Shown piece after piece: positions 1 to 43,189 of a DNA stretch of 64,000 bases. The notes below the pieces were generated by a model that saw nothing but the letters and a program-made list of their open reading frames with translations, was not told the DNA's origin and searched no databases. The position numbers and the translations under genes are program-made. Within the stretch, counting starts at the first letter, position 1. Each line of letters starts with the position of its first letter. Origin of the DNA: Tiliqua scincoides (Eukaryota; Chordata; Lepidosauria; Squamata; Scincidae); NCBI RefSeq assembly GCF_035046505.1, contig NC_089821.1, forward strand, positions 178,096,031 to 178,160,030, read 5' to 3'.

Positions 1-724
1 CCTAAATCTGAATTTAATCTTAACAAAGGCGCAAGGCAGGTAACACATACCTGTATATCAATAATGAGATTTGCTTCCCTTTTTAAAAACATGAACTTGA
101 GGTACGATCCTGCCACATGTCTGTGGAGACAACAGTATTCAAGTGGAGCACCATTTCAGCTGAAGCTGAGCAGGTTGCTGCTTACAGGGAACCTACAATT
201 ACTTCACCTACCAGAAACTGCTATGTTTGCCTTAATTAAAAGGACATGCTTGAGTCCTTGTAGTCTTAATTATGCACATAATGATGTATGAGAAAGTGAA
301 TGACTACTTTCAAAAATGCAAACAAATCAGGAATAACTTTTCAAAATTACAGCGGACAATTTGTATTTCCCCCTTTGTATCAACAAATTTTTACAATGTT
401 ATTCTAAAAGTATCAAATACTTCTTTTCCTATTGTTAAATTGATTATATTTAAATTTAGATTTGAAAATTTTAAAGACTTGACCTGATTATTTAAAAATG
501 AGGTGGTATTTCACATTTCCTCAGTGGGAATTCCTATATACACAATATTAAAAAATGCGAGCCATGTTTTCTCCTACTGAAATAATTAACAAAATCAGGT
601 TTTGCCTAGAAATGTCTCCTGACATGTACTGAGCCTGTCATTATGCCACCGTCTGCATGGGTAGTTTACTTTCATGCATAATGCTACTGAACTCATTATA
701 ATGAATATGTGGTGTGGGGGACAG

Positions 725-906
725 AGGGCCCAATCCTATCCAACTTTCCAGCACCGGTACAGCCGCAATGCAGTCTTGAGGCAGAGAAGCAAATGTTCCC
801 ATACCCTTGAGGAGGCCTCTGTGACTGCCTCCCCACCACAAGATGCAGTGCACACTCCATGGGCACAGCTACACCAGCACTAGAAAATTGGATAGGACTG
901 GGCCCA
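725..906. mobile_element. palindromic MITE, GGGCCCAATCCTATCC family, copy 1
   Basis: About 180 bases with terminal inverted repeats: left AGGGCCCAATCCTATCC, right GGATAGGACTGGGCCC. The internal part reads CCTTGAGGAGGCCTC and CCACAAGATGCAG, shared with five other copies in the window. No coding capacity. The target-site duplication is not resolved. Confidence 0.8.
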
Positions 907-2310
907 AAGTCAACATTCCCATTATTATTCACTGAGAGTTGTTTATCTGATTGGGTATTGTATATGAAACGTGGTTAAAAAAACAGGAAATAATTTGATC
1001 CTTCAAAACACTTTTGAAACTACCATGTAAACCATTTGTTCTTTACCATTACATGTTTTTCTTGACTGAAAAAGGAACTTTAAAAAAATTGACTATGATA
1101 TATTTAGAAAAATATATTTTCTTCTGACTCATATATTTTTATTTAAATAGGAATAGAGTGTTCTGAGAATTCAGTATGACAAAGATATTTACTCATACTG
1201 ACCCCAGATCTTATATGTATATATAAGATAATCATACTTAAATTGACTGCTGTCATTAAATATGACAGATACTTATATTTCTCTGTGACCAGGCAAATAA
1301 TTCTTGAACACTTTATACACTGCACTGTCCAAGGGTTTGGGCATGCAGTCTTATTGAATCAAAATTCCTTCTAACTTACCTCAAAATGCGTGTTGTCCCA
1401 GTTAAAAGTACAGAGGCTAGAACTCTTACTTTGCTAGGCATCTGTTTAAAGTGAAATTATAGTATTACACTTATTTCCTGAGGAAACAAATGCTTAGCTA
1501 AATTAATCAATATGTCACATTGACTCTATAACTATTAATGCACAGAATGCTAAAAGAAAAGGGGATAAAGAAGCATTTTTCTAAAGCACAGAACAAAGTA
1601 GAATTTACCAGAAAAAGCAAATAGGTGAAGAAAACTGATGAGTGTTGCTCTGCCATAAGCCCAGCTGAATTCAGTGGGACTTACTCTTTAGTAAGGGGAA
1701 AATCACACATTACACACTCACATGTAGTGGTAGGCTACCAGTTTCTGGTTTTATGAAACATCACTTTGGAAGGGGGTGATTGAGCAGAGAAGGGAGAGGG
1801 GCTTTGCTTAACACTGTACTTTTCTTGCCTCATGTTTCTCTACCCTTAGTAGCCTGCCAAAAAAGAATTCTTATTTTTTTTAAAAGAAGAGCTGTTGGCT
1901 AGTGTTATATGTGTGATGTGTAGTTTGACCCTAAGTATGCTTAGAATTACATCCTTAGAATATTCCTAAACATATTAACATTTCAGTGGTCACTGGACTG
2001 GCATACACAAATGTGTATGGGACTGGGACTTTAGTGCATGAATGCAGGAGATGAAATCTGTCCCTGTGTGAGTCTGTTGTCTTCACTGGACTTAACTGCA
2101 GAGAAACTCAGTTAACGAGCCCTTCTGAGCCATTTTTTTCCTTAAAGTTAACTTATTTCAGTAGGGCTAGATATGGCCTTTTTTTAGATGAAATGCAGGT
2201 GATATTTTAGATGGAAAAAATTGTTCATATTTCTGCTTTACTCTCCATGCCACCAAATGTTTTAGCATTGTTTAAATTAATTGAAATATTATGATTGCTA
2301 TAACTATTTA

Positions 2311-2491
2311 AGGGTCCAGTCCTATTCAATTTTCCAGTGCCTGTGCTGATGTGCCTATGGGGTATGCACTGCTTCCTGTGTTGGGAATGCAATCACAGAG
2401 GCCTCCTCAAGGTATGGGAACATTTGTTCCCTCACCTCCGGGGCTGCATTGCAGTTGCACCGCTGCTGGAAAGTTGGATAGGATTGGGCCT
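2311..2491. mobile_element. palindromic MITE, GGGCCCAATCCTATCC family, copy 2
   Basis: Terminal repeats AGGGTCCAGTCCTATTC and GGATAGGATTGGGCC. The flanks TTTA and TTAA suggest an A/T-rich target. Same internal GGCCTCCTCAAGG core as copy 1. Confidence 0.78.
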
Positions 2492-3599
2492 TAAGTTGTC
2501 TATCTAATACATTTAATAAAATTTCCAGTCATTCTGACAGATACTGGATATATCTATATAGACTAAACATTTTCTGCCATTGAGAGTGTTGAGAGACATT
2601 AACTTTGGCCCAAATACAAAGCAAAAGTACTGAAAGGTTTATTGTATGACAGTCATGGAAAACATAAGGGACATTTCCACTGATGCTAAAATGGCCTTAT
2701 GCCATTACAATACAATGTTAATTGTAATTTCATGATAAACTGAATCCATATTGTTGTTAATAAAAAGAGTTTTAAATAACTTTTATGTATGCTTTTTTTA
2801 ACCTGATGAATTGTTGGTGAAGCATTTTGCATTGGTTCATGTTAAGTCTGCAGCTGGTTAGCTCTGCTACGGAGCAAGGCATTAAAAGGATTCAGTACAG
2901 CAGGGGTTTACACAGTTTGCTTCCCTCAGTGGCTGGTGGTCTTGGGACCTTGACCTTTCCCATTTCATTGCCAATCTTGTTTTTATATTCCATGCCCAAC
3001 TTAGGGTTCTGTCACCTGTCCTGATATCACACCAGCAGTTCCCCTAATTCCCTGAGGTCTTGTAAAGCCAGTAAACTCCAAACTCTTCCATTGTGTATGG
3101 CAACTTCTATGCACTCTGCTTGTTTATTGGGGATCCAGTAGTCATCTTCCAAGCAGAAGGAGAGCAACACTGGGGGATATTAATACAAGGTCCCTGCCCA
3201 TGTATTGCAGGTTATGAGCATGCTCGTATACCTATATACGTATTAAGCTTTTGGAAGCACTATGAAAAACTGTGCACATATGGAATGTCTGTATAGTGAT
3301 AATTTTTCAGAGATTTTTATACAGCTCCGTTTCAACTAAGCAATATATTTTTGCACCAAAATCTTTATAAAATACATCTCCTTGTTTTGGGGGTATTTTT
3401 AAAGCTATGATTTATGAAATCCAGTGCAACATCACAAGGAAGATTCTGTCATCAGAATTATTACAGACATTATTAAAATAAAAAATTGGTTCTATGGATG
3501 TTGCTTTTATGTTTTTTTTTATAGTTACTGCTGAATGATAAAAGATTTTTCAACTCAAAACAGTCTGTGTTAAGTCTTTTCAATAAAGATTGGGATTTA

Positions 3600-3990
3600 A
3601 AGCCCAGTCCTACCCTCCCCCACCCCTGCCGATGCAGTGGTGCCAAGTGACGGCATTTTCACAGGTCTCCTCTGAGCAAGTGAACAATTCTTCCCTTAGC
3701 CTGGGCTGAGGCTCCATGGCACAGAAGTGTCTACTCGGACCTGTGCTAAATAGCTGATGCAAGTCCATATGGACCCACACCGCGGGATTGGGTCTAGGGA
3801 GGTCATTAGGGTTTGGCAGCTACTGGTGCCACTGAACCTGCCCCCTTCCCAGACCAAATCCGCCTACGTATTCCCCATTTCACCCCACCCCACCCACCTC
3901 TCCTGCTGACCTTTCCTGCTCCAGCAAGCGGTGGGAGAAGTGACAACATGGGCAGGAAAGCACAAGCCTTCTGCCAGTGCTCCTAGCAGC
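3600..3990. repeat. C-rich MITE-like repeat
   Basis: Begins AAGCCCAGTCCTACCC, resembling the ends of the palindromic MITEs, and has a C-rich body similar in style to 26530-27000 and 50105-50560. Boundaries are approximate. Confidence 0.4.
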
Positions 3991-4349
3991 ATGCTGTCAG
4001 AGTGCCTTTTACAACAGTAGAGGACCGTTAACGACAACAACTGATAAGTACCGCATAGGTCAGGATTTAGCTCTTAAGCAGCCTGTATGCATAACTACAG
4101 CCTTAAAAACTTTTAAAGTTTCACTAAAGTGGTTTAAAATGTTTATACAGCATCTGTAATTATTGTTTACTGGTGTGTCTATTTTTCAGAGTCTGAATGC
4201 TCAACGAATGCATTTTTTTGATCCCTCCAAACCAAGATGTGTCCCCTCTCAGTACATTTTGACACCCTACTGGTTATCTGAATCACTAATGAAGATCAAT
4301 CAATAACACAAGGCAGAGGACACTTCTACATGAAGGCTGTGCATAGTGA

Positions 4350-4470
4350 TCTAAGAACCTGTGATATAGTTGGTTGAGTGCTCAGTGCTGAGCAGTCCAG
4401 GGTCCTGGATTCAAATTCCTGCTCAACCACAAAGATTCCTGGGTGTTTTTGGACAGCTTACTCAGACTGT
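4350..4470 (+). repeat. tRNA-derived SINE
   Basis: Pol III box A-like TAGTTGGTTGAG near 4367-4378 and box B-like GGATTCAAATTCC at 4407-4419 with normal spacing. It is not a tRNA gene: the arms do not pair into a full cloverleaf, and the sequence continues as repeat. Confidence 0.6.
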
Positions 4471-4743
4471 GCAGATTAGATCTATCAGCATAGTCCTATG
4501 CTTATCTACTCAGAAATCCCATTGACTTCAGTGGGATTAAAACAGTAGCTGCAGACAGGCAGAAAGAAAAGCCACACCAGAGCTGTAGACAAGAGTGTGA
4601 AATCATCAGACACCATTCCTCCCTGTCTACCTAGCTGTTTAACCAAGCAAGAAGCCAGATGACCAAGGTGGTCCTGAGTCACCTTACATCAGGTGTCAGT
4701 TGCTACGAGGATAAAAGTTGAGGGAGGATCAGCAAACCATCCT

Positions 4744-4923
4744 GGGGCCCAGACTTATCGAACTTTCCAGCACTGATGCAGCCACAATGAAACCCCAAGG
4801 TAAGGGAGCAAATGGTCCCTTACCTTGAGGAGGCCTCCATGATTGCCCCCCAACTGCAGGATGCAGCACAGTCCCATTGACACAAATGCATCAGTGCAGG
4901 AAAGATGGATAGGATTGGGCCCC
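4744..4923. mobile_element. palindromic MITE, GGGCCCAATCCTATCC family, copy 3
   Basis: Ends GGGGCCCAGACTTATCG and GGATAGGATTGGGCCCC, with the shared CCTTGAGGAGGCCTCC core. More diverged than copy 1. Confidence 0.75.
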
Positions 4924-5390
4924 TTGGCTCTTTGAAGAGGATTTTTAAAAAAAAACTGGCAATAGATTGTGTCATCTCCTCAAGCCACACAGTTCCTTTT
5001 CAAGCAGCATAATCCTACGCACATTGCTCATAAGTAAATCCAATGGGGTTATTTCCAAGTAATTTAACATAGGCTACTGACCTAGAGTGTGTGTGAGAGA
5101 GGAAAAAAATGAAGAGGAAGGAAAGTGCACGTGCCCTGCATGCACCGGTCCTAAAACAGATGCAGTTCAAAAACACCTGCCTGGAGAGGAGCTGTGGGGC
5201 TGCCACACAGAAACAGATGTACACTAAAGGTGCTGTTTCCCTTCTTCTCTCATAGGACTTCTTTCCTGCAGTGAATAGGTTTATCCTGTAAGTAATTTCT
5301 TATACACACTTGTCATCTCTGTCCTTTAACTATCCCATGGGGCAGATCTAGTGCTTGTGTTTGGGAGGAGCATGAGCACTACCTTAAAAG

Positions 5391-5460
5391 CCATTTCTGC
5401 CCAATGTTGCATATATGCAACAGAGACCAAATTGTACACCTGTGGGCTGGGCAGAAATGG
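5391..5460. mobile_element. 70-base palindromic MITE (CCATTTCTGCCCA family)
   Basis: Inverted ends CCATTTCTGCCCA and TGGGCAGAAATGG with GTTGCATATATGCAAC inside. A second copy lies at 60422-60493. Confidence 0.6.
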
Positions 5461-5639
5461 GTTAATTCCAGAGCCCAGGTAAGGAGGCAGGTAGACCTGG
5501 GCTCCCTGGGCTGAACTCAGTGGCCTCTGTGGCTGTCGGCTGGGCAGGTGGACCTGGGCTCCTGCCTGGACTAGAGCCCACATCTACCTGCCAAGTAGAC
5601 CTGGGCTCCCACCTGAACAGGTAGAGCACGCTTGGGCTG

Positions 5640-5955
5640 GTACCCACTCTGGCAGGCGCCCTTCCCACCGGCGCGACAGTTTGGGGACCCCCTCCTTTGG
5701 CTCCGCCCCTGAACTAAAGCAACAGCTCACGCGTGCCTCAGAAGGAAACTGCGCTGGACTCTCAGAACTGGACCGGCTCGTGACGGTTTCGAACGCGCCA
5801 GCCAATCGCGTGCGGGGAACCGGGGTGCTCGGCCAATCAGAGCGGGCTGCCTGAAGCGGGCCGTTTAGAGCGGCACGCGCCGACTCCGCAGGCGGCCGGT
5901 GCGCGTGCGAGGCGCTGAGGCAACTGTTGCTCTCCGCGCGTTGACCCCTCCAGCC
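5640..5955 (+). promoter_or_regulatory. DDX43: DDX43 CpG-island promoter with two CCAAT boxes
   Basis: The GC- and CpG-rich stretch starts near 5640 and continues into exon 1. Two same-strand CCAAT boxes lie at 5802-5806 and 5833-5837, 31 bases apart, the usual layout for NF-Y binding. No TATA box is seen. The transcription start is not resolved. Confidence 0.7.
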
Positions 5956-38408
<32,453 letters not shown>

Positions 38409-39500
38409 TTCAGTTGAAGATACTTGAACATCGTGAGTACCTGTGGTAGTAACAATGCGATAAGATACCATATTTGTCCAATCTTATGAATATTTTTGCT
38501 ACAAAACTCGGGAGAATCTGGTTCTCAGAATGCATATAAGTGCAATAAAGTGCATTTCCAGATTTGAAAAAAGATTTCTGACTCCATTTTTCAATATACA
38601 CTTACAGATTAAGCATTGAGTGGTTTGATGGGTTTTGGTATAATCTGAAGTCATTTGATACAGCAATCTTGCTGAACTTGAGCTAGTCATTTTCAGACTT
38701 GGAGACTTCTTTGGGAGCCTTATGTACATTAACTTACATTTTGTGGTAGAAAGGCAGAATTTAAAAGGAGCATTTTGAAGTAGTTTGACAATGGTGATCT
38801 TAATATGACACATCATAGAACTTACTGTTATACTATATTACATACTTTCAGGAAGAGAAACTTGCACAGAGAAGCAGAAATTGTCAGCTCTGTAATTTGT
38901 CTACATTTGGGTACTAACATCTGGATCATTGAAGTTCAAAAATACTGGAAATTATGCTGACATAATTTTCAAAATGTTCTTTTCTTGTAATATATTGTGA
39001 CAGAATTATTAGGTTTCCATTTTTGATGTTTTGGTTACAGTAAAAAACTTAATGCTTTAATATGATAAATATTTTTTGATTCATTTTGATTCTCGTTTCA
39101 TGTTTTAATTGTTTTGTTGGATGGTACTTAGAATAATGTTGACACACTTCTAATAAGTTCAAGATAAGTGAGGCCAGCAGAAATCCTTCTCTACTTTAAT
39201 TTAGTCTTACTGTGTTTGAGTGCTATGTTCTTTTATGAAAAAAACATGGAAATGTGTATTGATGTATTCCCATATCTAGTGAGTCCCATTTGTAGATTAA
39301 TGTTGATTCTAAAAAACTGAGCAGGTATACAGTAAAAACCTTTTGGTGACCATTTTTCTAGCAACATTTTGGCTTCTGAATCTTTATTTGTACAAAAATT
39401 GTGCACTGTAAGAGAATAAAAAGTGGTTTCATGGATCTACGAAAAGGCTGTTTTTATTTGCTAAATAAAAACCTTTCATAAAAAAAATTATACACACCTT
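38409..39500 (+). other. DDX43: DDX43 3' UTR with polyadenylation signals
   Basis: About 1.1 kb of AT-rich unique sequence follows the stop. Canonical AATAAA hexamers lie at 39415-39420 and 39474-39479. No repeat is recognised in this stretch, which suits an expressed UTR. Confidence 0.65.
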
Positions 39501-40746
39501 TTTCATATATGTTCAAGAAAGAACTTCTTAGATAGTATTGTCCACCTTCCTGAGAGTTATGTACATCTTATTGTACCTGTTAGTTACTGAACCATTTTAC
39601 TTCCCCACATACTATCAGAGGATTATTTGTCTTCTGGGTTTCACTTCTGCATTTGACTGCATCTAGTCTAGTGTGGCCAAGAAATGGGATTTTTTGAACT
39701 AAACGGGTATGAGTAGGTTAAATCATAAAGGTAATATGGTTGCAGCCAACAAGAAAAAAATCTTCTCTCCCTCCTCAAAAAACACTTGGGAAGGATTTAG
39801 CTCTCCTCATAAAAAATGTATCTGAATGCATATTTCTCTGATGGAGAAAGGACATACCATAGATGGGTTAGCTCTTCATCCAGTCCAGTTGAGACTCCCT
39901 ATGCTGGGCTCTTGACTTCCCAGACCAGCCCTGCCTCACAATTGAGAGCAGTCACCAGTCGAGTAGCTCTGGTTGCGAATTTGCAGAAAATGAAGAATTT
40001 TGCTGCCTTCTTCCCTAAAGTTCTGCATAGGGACGGACTCCTTAAGGGTCAGGAGAAGGAATTTGTTTTTTGTGGTGGCAAGCACCTCATTGCTATTGTT
40101 GTAAGCATTTAATTAAAATACTTGCATGGGGGAGAGATTATCAAGGCTGCTTTGTTTTTTACTGCCAGCTTGTTTTTCTCCAGTGGAAGAGAACATCATC
40201 TTAAAGCCAACACAACTGCTCTCCTCACCAGCTTCAAAGCACGCTGAGACCCAACCGGGTCAAAGCGTGGTCTGTGCTGCTTAGTGGTGGCAGCAGGCAA
40301 TAGGGATATCAGCAGGGACCACAACCTAACTGGCATGCAGTTCAGCATGAGCTGGTCAGGTGGTGCTTAATAAGGTGCTAAAGAGCCCCAAACCTGCCGA
40401 ACAGCAAAGACCATCTTTGGGAGGTCCTGATGAGAATGGTCACCATTTTGGTTCCTAAAAGCATGGGTGTTTTTTTTTCCTTTGGTTGTGCTTTGGAATG
40501 TTGGTTCAATAGTCAGTACAGCTGCAAAACATTGATTTTAACTGTCATTGGTGTTCATCTGTTGGCTTTTAACTGTCACTGGTGTTCATCAGCTGTAAGT
40601 GTGGGAGAGAAACACAACCATGGCATGATTACAGATGCACTATCTGTGCTATGAGCTGAAGTACATGTGGGGTGGTAGATAGGGTATTGCTTGTCTCTAA
40701 GACTTATATATAAAGGACTTGAAAGAATTAAGACAAGCTTAAGTTG
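39500..40746. other. intergenic region after DDX43, no gene recognised
   Basis: A mix of unique sequence and possible repeat (for example AGCTCTTCATCCAGTCCAGT near 39870). A 98-codon open frame at 39816-40112 has no recognisable domain and no splice or polyadenylation context. I do not support a gene here. Confidence 0.5.
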
Positions 40747-40754
40747 CTATAGAT

Positions 40755-41635
40755 CAGGCGTGCTCAAGACGTCGATCACGATCGACTAGTCGATCGCGAA
40801 GCAAAATCCGGCCGATCATGCGCCGAGCTTCCCGTCCGCCATGTTGAAAGGGGTGGGAAAGAGCCCCGGAGCTTCCCAATTGGCCTGCCATCGCATCCGG
40901 GACACTCGGCGGCGCCGGGCCAATCGGGAACAGGCCTGCGTGGGGCGAGTGCGGGGGCAGGCACAAGCATCAGGAGCGGCGCCGAGGGAGGCTGGTGCCG
41001 AGCTGCCCCCACTGTGGCACATCCCCCGGGGGCGGCGGTGCGGGAGCCCGTGGCCGGTGGGGACGCTCTGGTTGCTGCTGCTGCCCCACGCGGGCGCAGC
41101 CATCCCCGCCTCGGGCGCTGCGAGGCTGCGGCTGGCAGGAGGGTGAGCACCGCCTGAGGTGCCACCGAGACCTCCTCCCTGGGGACAGGTAAGGGGAGCC
41201 CGGGAGGAAGCGCGGTGCAGCGCTGGGCAGGGAGGGCGGTCCTGGAGCACCAGGGTGGCTGCAGCTGCAGTCCTGGCTGCGCTCCTTACCTGGGAGTAGC
41301 CCCGTTGACTCGGATGGGGCTTGCTTCTGAGTAGATCTGCCTCTGAGGCTGCGGTCCTCTCCTCACTTACCCAGGAGTAAGCCCCATTGACTAGCATGGG
41401 ACTTACTTTTGAGGAGACACCATAGGGCTGGGCTCTGAGGTTGCAATTCTGTCCACATTTACACAGGAATAAGCCCCACTGACTCTAATGGGACTTACTT
41501 CTGAGTAGACATGCATAAGGTTGACCCAACACATCTAATTCTGTTATGGCAAATGCTATTATTGTAAAAAAAAAACTGGTAGATCTTGCTGAGTTTCCAA
41601 GTAGCTCTCCAGCCAAAAAAGTGTGAGCTCCCCTG
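40755..41635. mobile_element. 881 bp CpG-rich hAT element with perfect 8 bp TSD
   Basis: Flanked by CTATAGAT at 40747-40754 and 41636-41643. Left end CAGGCGTGCTCAAGACGTCG, right end AAAGTGTGAGCTCCCCTG. The left half (40800-41300) is a CpG-dense block like a promoter island. The right part holds three tandem units of the palindromic TTACTTCTGAGTAGAC family (41280-41525). Open frames in the CpG block are composition artefacts. The exact duplication suggests a recent insertion. Confidence 0.88.
41280..41530. repeat. three tandem copies of a short palindromic MITE unit
   Basis: Three units near 41280, 41340 and 41440 each read roughly TTACCTGGGAGTAAGCCCC, GACT, GGGGCTTACTTCTGAGTAGA. They lie inside the hAT element and so were probably amplified with it. 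Confidence 0.75.
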
Positions 41636-41643
41636 CTATAGAT

Positions 41644-42499
41644 GAACATCTGGTGTGAGGAGTCTGAAAGGTGTTCATGGAACTAGTTCAAGAAAAGTTG
41701 GATCTCAGTTGCTCGGCAAATTGAGAAGTCAGGATCAAAGCACATGGAGTCATGAGATCTAATTGGCCCTGCCTTGTAACTCACCAAGGCCTAAACTATT
41801 TGTATGGAATGCCCATCCTCCACCAGAAACAGGAATTACCGAAGGTAAGATAAATTCCTATTTTCTTCCTACTGCTGCAGTTCACTTCTATAGGAAGAAA
41901 CAAATTGCTCTGCCCTTGAGAACTTGTACTTGCCTCTTAATGGCTCAGTTGCTGTGCAGTGTCCCCCATGTATGTCTGCAGCACAGAACTACTGTTTAAA
42001 TATAGAAATGGCAGACGTATCTATTTAAGTCCAAGTGGTAAAATTGAGTTGGTTCCATTCCTCAGTCAGGTAACTTGATGACACCATCTGTCGTATACAG
42101 GCATCCCTCCATATCTGCCAGGTTTCCATTCCGCCCCTCCTGCAGATATGGAAACCATGGCTGTAGGGGAACCCTATACAAAGTACAGTACTCCACAATC
42201 CATGTGCACCTTACACTTGTGTGCTTCCACTGCTAGTAAAGAAAAACATTTTCTTGGTTAACAGAGGACGAGTTCCTTGCTTAATTAACCCATTTTTTCC
42301 TGGTGCAAAGGTGTACACATCTGGTCCCTGTTGTATAGATATAATGTTGGGCAGAAAATGTCAAATACTGGAAAGTGTTTCTAATTCAACAACTAACTAA
42401 TTTCCCAATGAACTATAGCACAGTGATGTTTAAAACTTAAACTTAACCATAGATATGTAAAAGGAGATGAAGTGTAAGAACTTATCAGAATTTGTCTAG
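41644..42499. other. intergenic region between DDX43 and CGAS
   Basis: No gene seen. It holds one end of a Tigger-like element at 42098-42180 (CAGGCATCCCTCCATATCTG after TA) whose right end was not found. The rest is AT-rich unique sequence. Confidence 0.55.
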
Positions 42500-42834
42500 T
42501 TTTATTAGATGTGGCAAATTATGTTTCTTAACATACTTCATAGATAAGACAGAATGATCAAATCACCTTAAAACTTCCAGTTTGATGTGTTAAGAAAGTG
42601 GTACAACTGTTCCTAAAGATAAAATTTTTGTTATTTTGTAACTGTTAAACATTTAAAAAGGGGGGCATAAGAGAGGACAAAGTGGAATGGAAAGAAGAGA
42701 GACCTCTGGTCTCCTGCTGCAACACACCCAAATGTTCAGAGTCCTACGTGCACTCTGTGTGTTAATGTTTGTAAGGTTCAAATTCAAACAATTTCCAGTT
42801 TTATTTATGAATTCAAGTAGTTCCAGTTTTTAAG
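42500..42834 (-). other. CGAS: CGAS 3' flank, candidate polyadenylation signals
   Basis: On the minus strand, AATAAA occurs at 42800-42805, only 30 bases past the stop, and at 42501-42506, about 330 bases past it. The second leaves a more ordinary 3' UTR. Neither can be confirmed without transcript data. Confidence 0.35.
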
Positions 42835-43189
42835 CTACGGTTCAAGGGAAAATACCGGAAACCTGTTGTTTCTTTCGTTTTCAATTGCTTTTGTAAGTGC
42901 CTTACACTTCACTATTTCAATTCTGTCTGTGCTGAAGAAGTTGAACTCTGGAATAAAAAAGTGTCTGAGTGCGGCACTTTTGAGACAATCTAGAAAAAAA
43001 TCCAAAAATTTCTCAAAGCAGTCGTCAAGGTCTGTCTCACGCCACTCGCTATCATGAGGCCACTTGACACACGCCTGGAAAAGGGCAGTTTTGGCATGAT
43101 ATGAACAGAATTTGTCAAACTGATTTCTGTTCTCATGCTTTGTTTTCAGCAGCTCCAGGAGGTACTTCAGAAGTTTAAGACAAGCTTTC
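42835..43189 (-). CDS. CGAS: CGAS exon 5 (C-terminal Mab21 lobe), stop codon
   Basis: Reads [44 protein letters not shown] and ends [15 protein letters not shown], then TAG at 42835-42837 on the minus strand. Acceptor CCCAACAG, with phase 2 matching exon 4. Confidence 0.95.

Larger units (their letters stand above)
1..3600 (+). other. repeat-poor AT-rich region, possible 3' UTR of an upstream gene
   Basis: No coding exon is recognised. Apart from two MITEs (725-906 and 2311-2491) the stretch holds no identified repeat. AATAAA signals occur at 2759-2764 and 3582-3587. The composition resembles a long vertebrate 3' UTR; in other vertebrates KCNQ5 or KHDC1-type genes lie on this side of DDX43. 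The identity is inference only. Confidence 0.3.

Noticed and set aside
3093-3296. 67-codon frame as a possible exon of an upstream gene
   Set aside because: No recognised domain and no splice-site or conserved-peptide support.
4350-4470. tRNA gene
   Set aside because: A and B boxes are present but there is no cloverleaf and the sequence is embedded in repeat: a SINE. The same holds for 62574-62963.
40816-41397. 193-codon and related frames in the CpG block
   Set aside because: Composition artefact inside a hAT element. Similar-length frames exist in several phases with low-complexity peptides.
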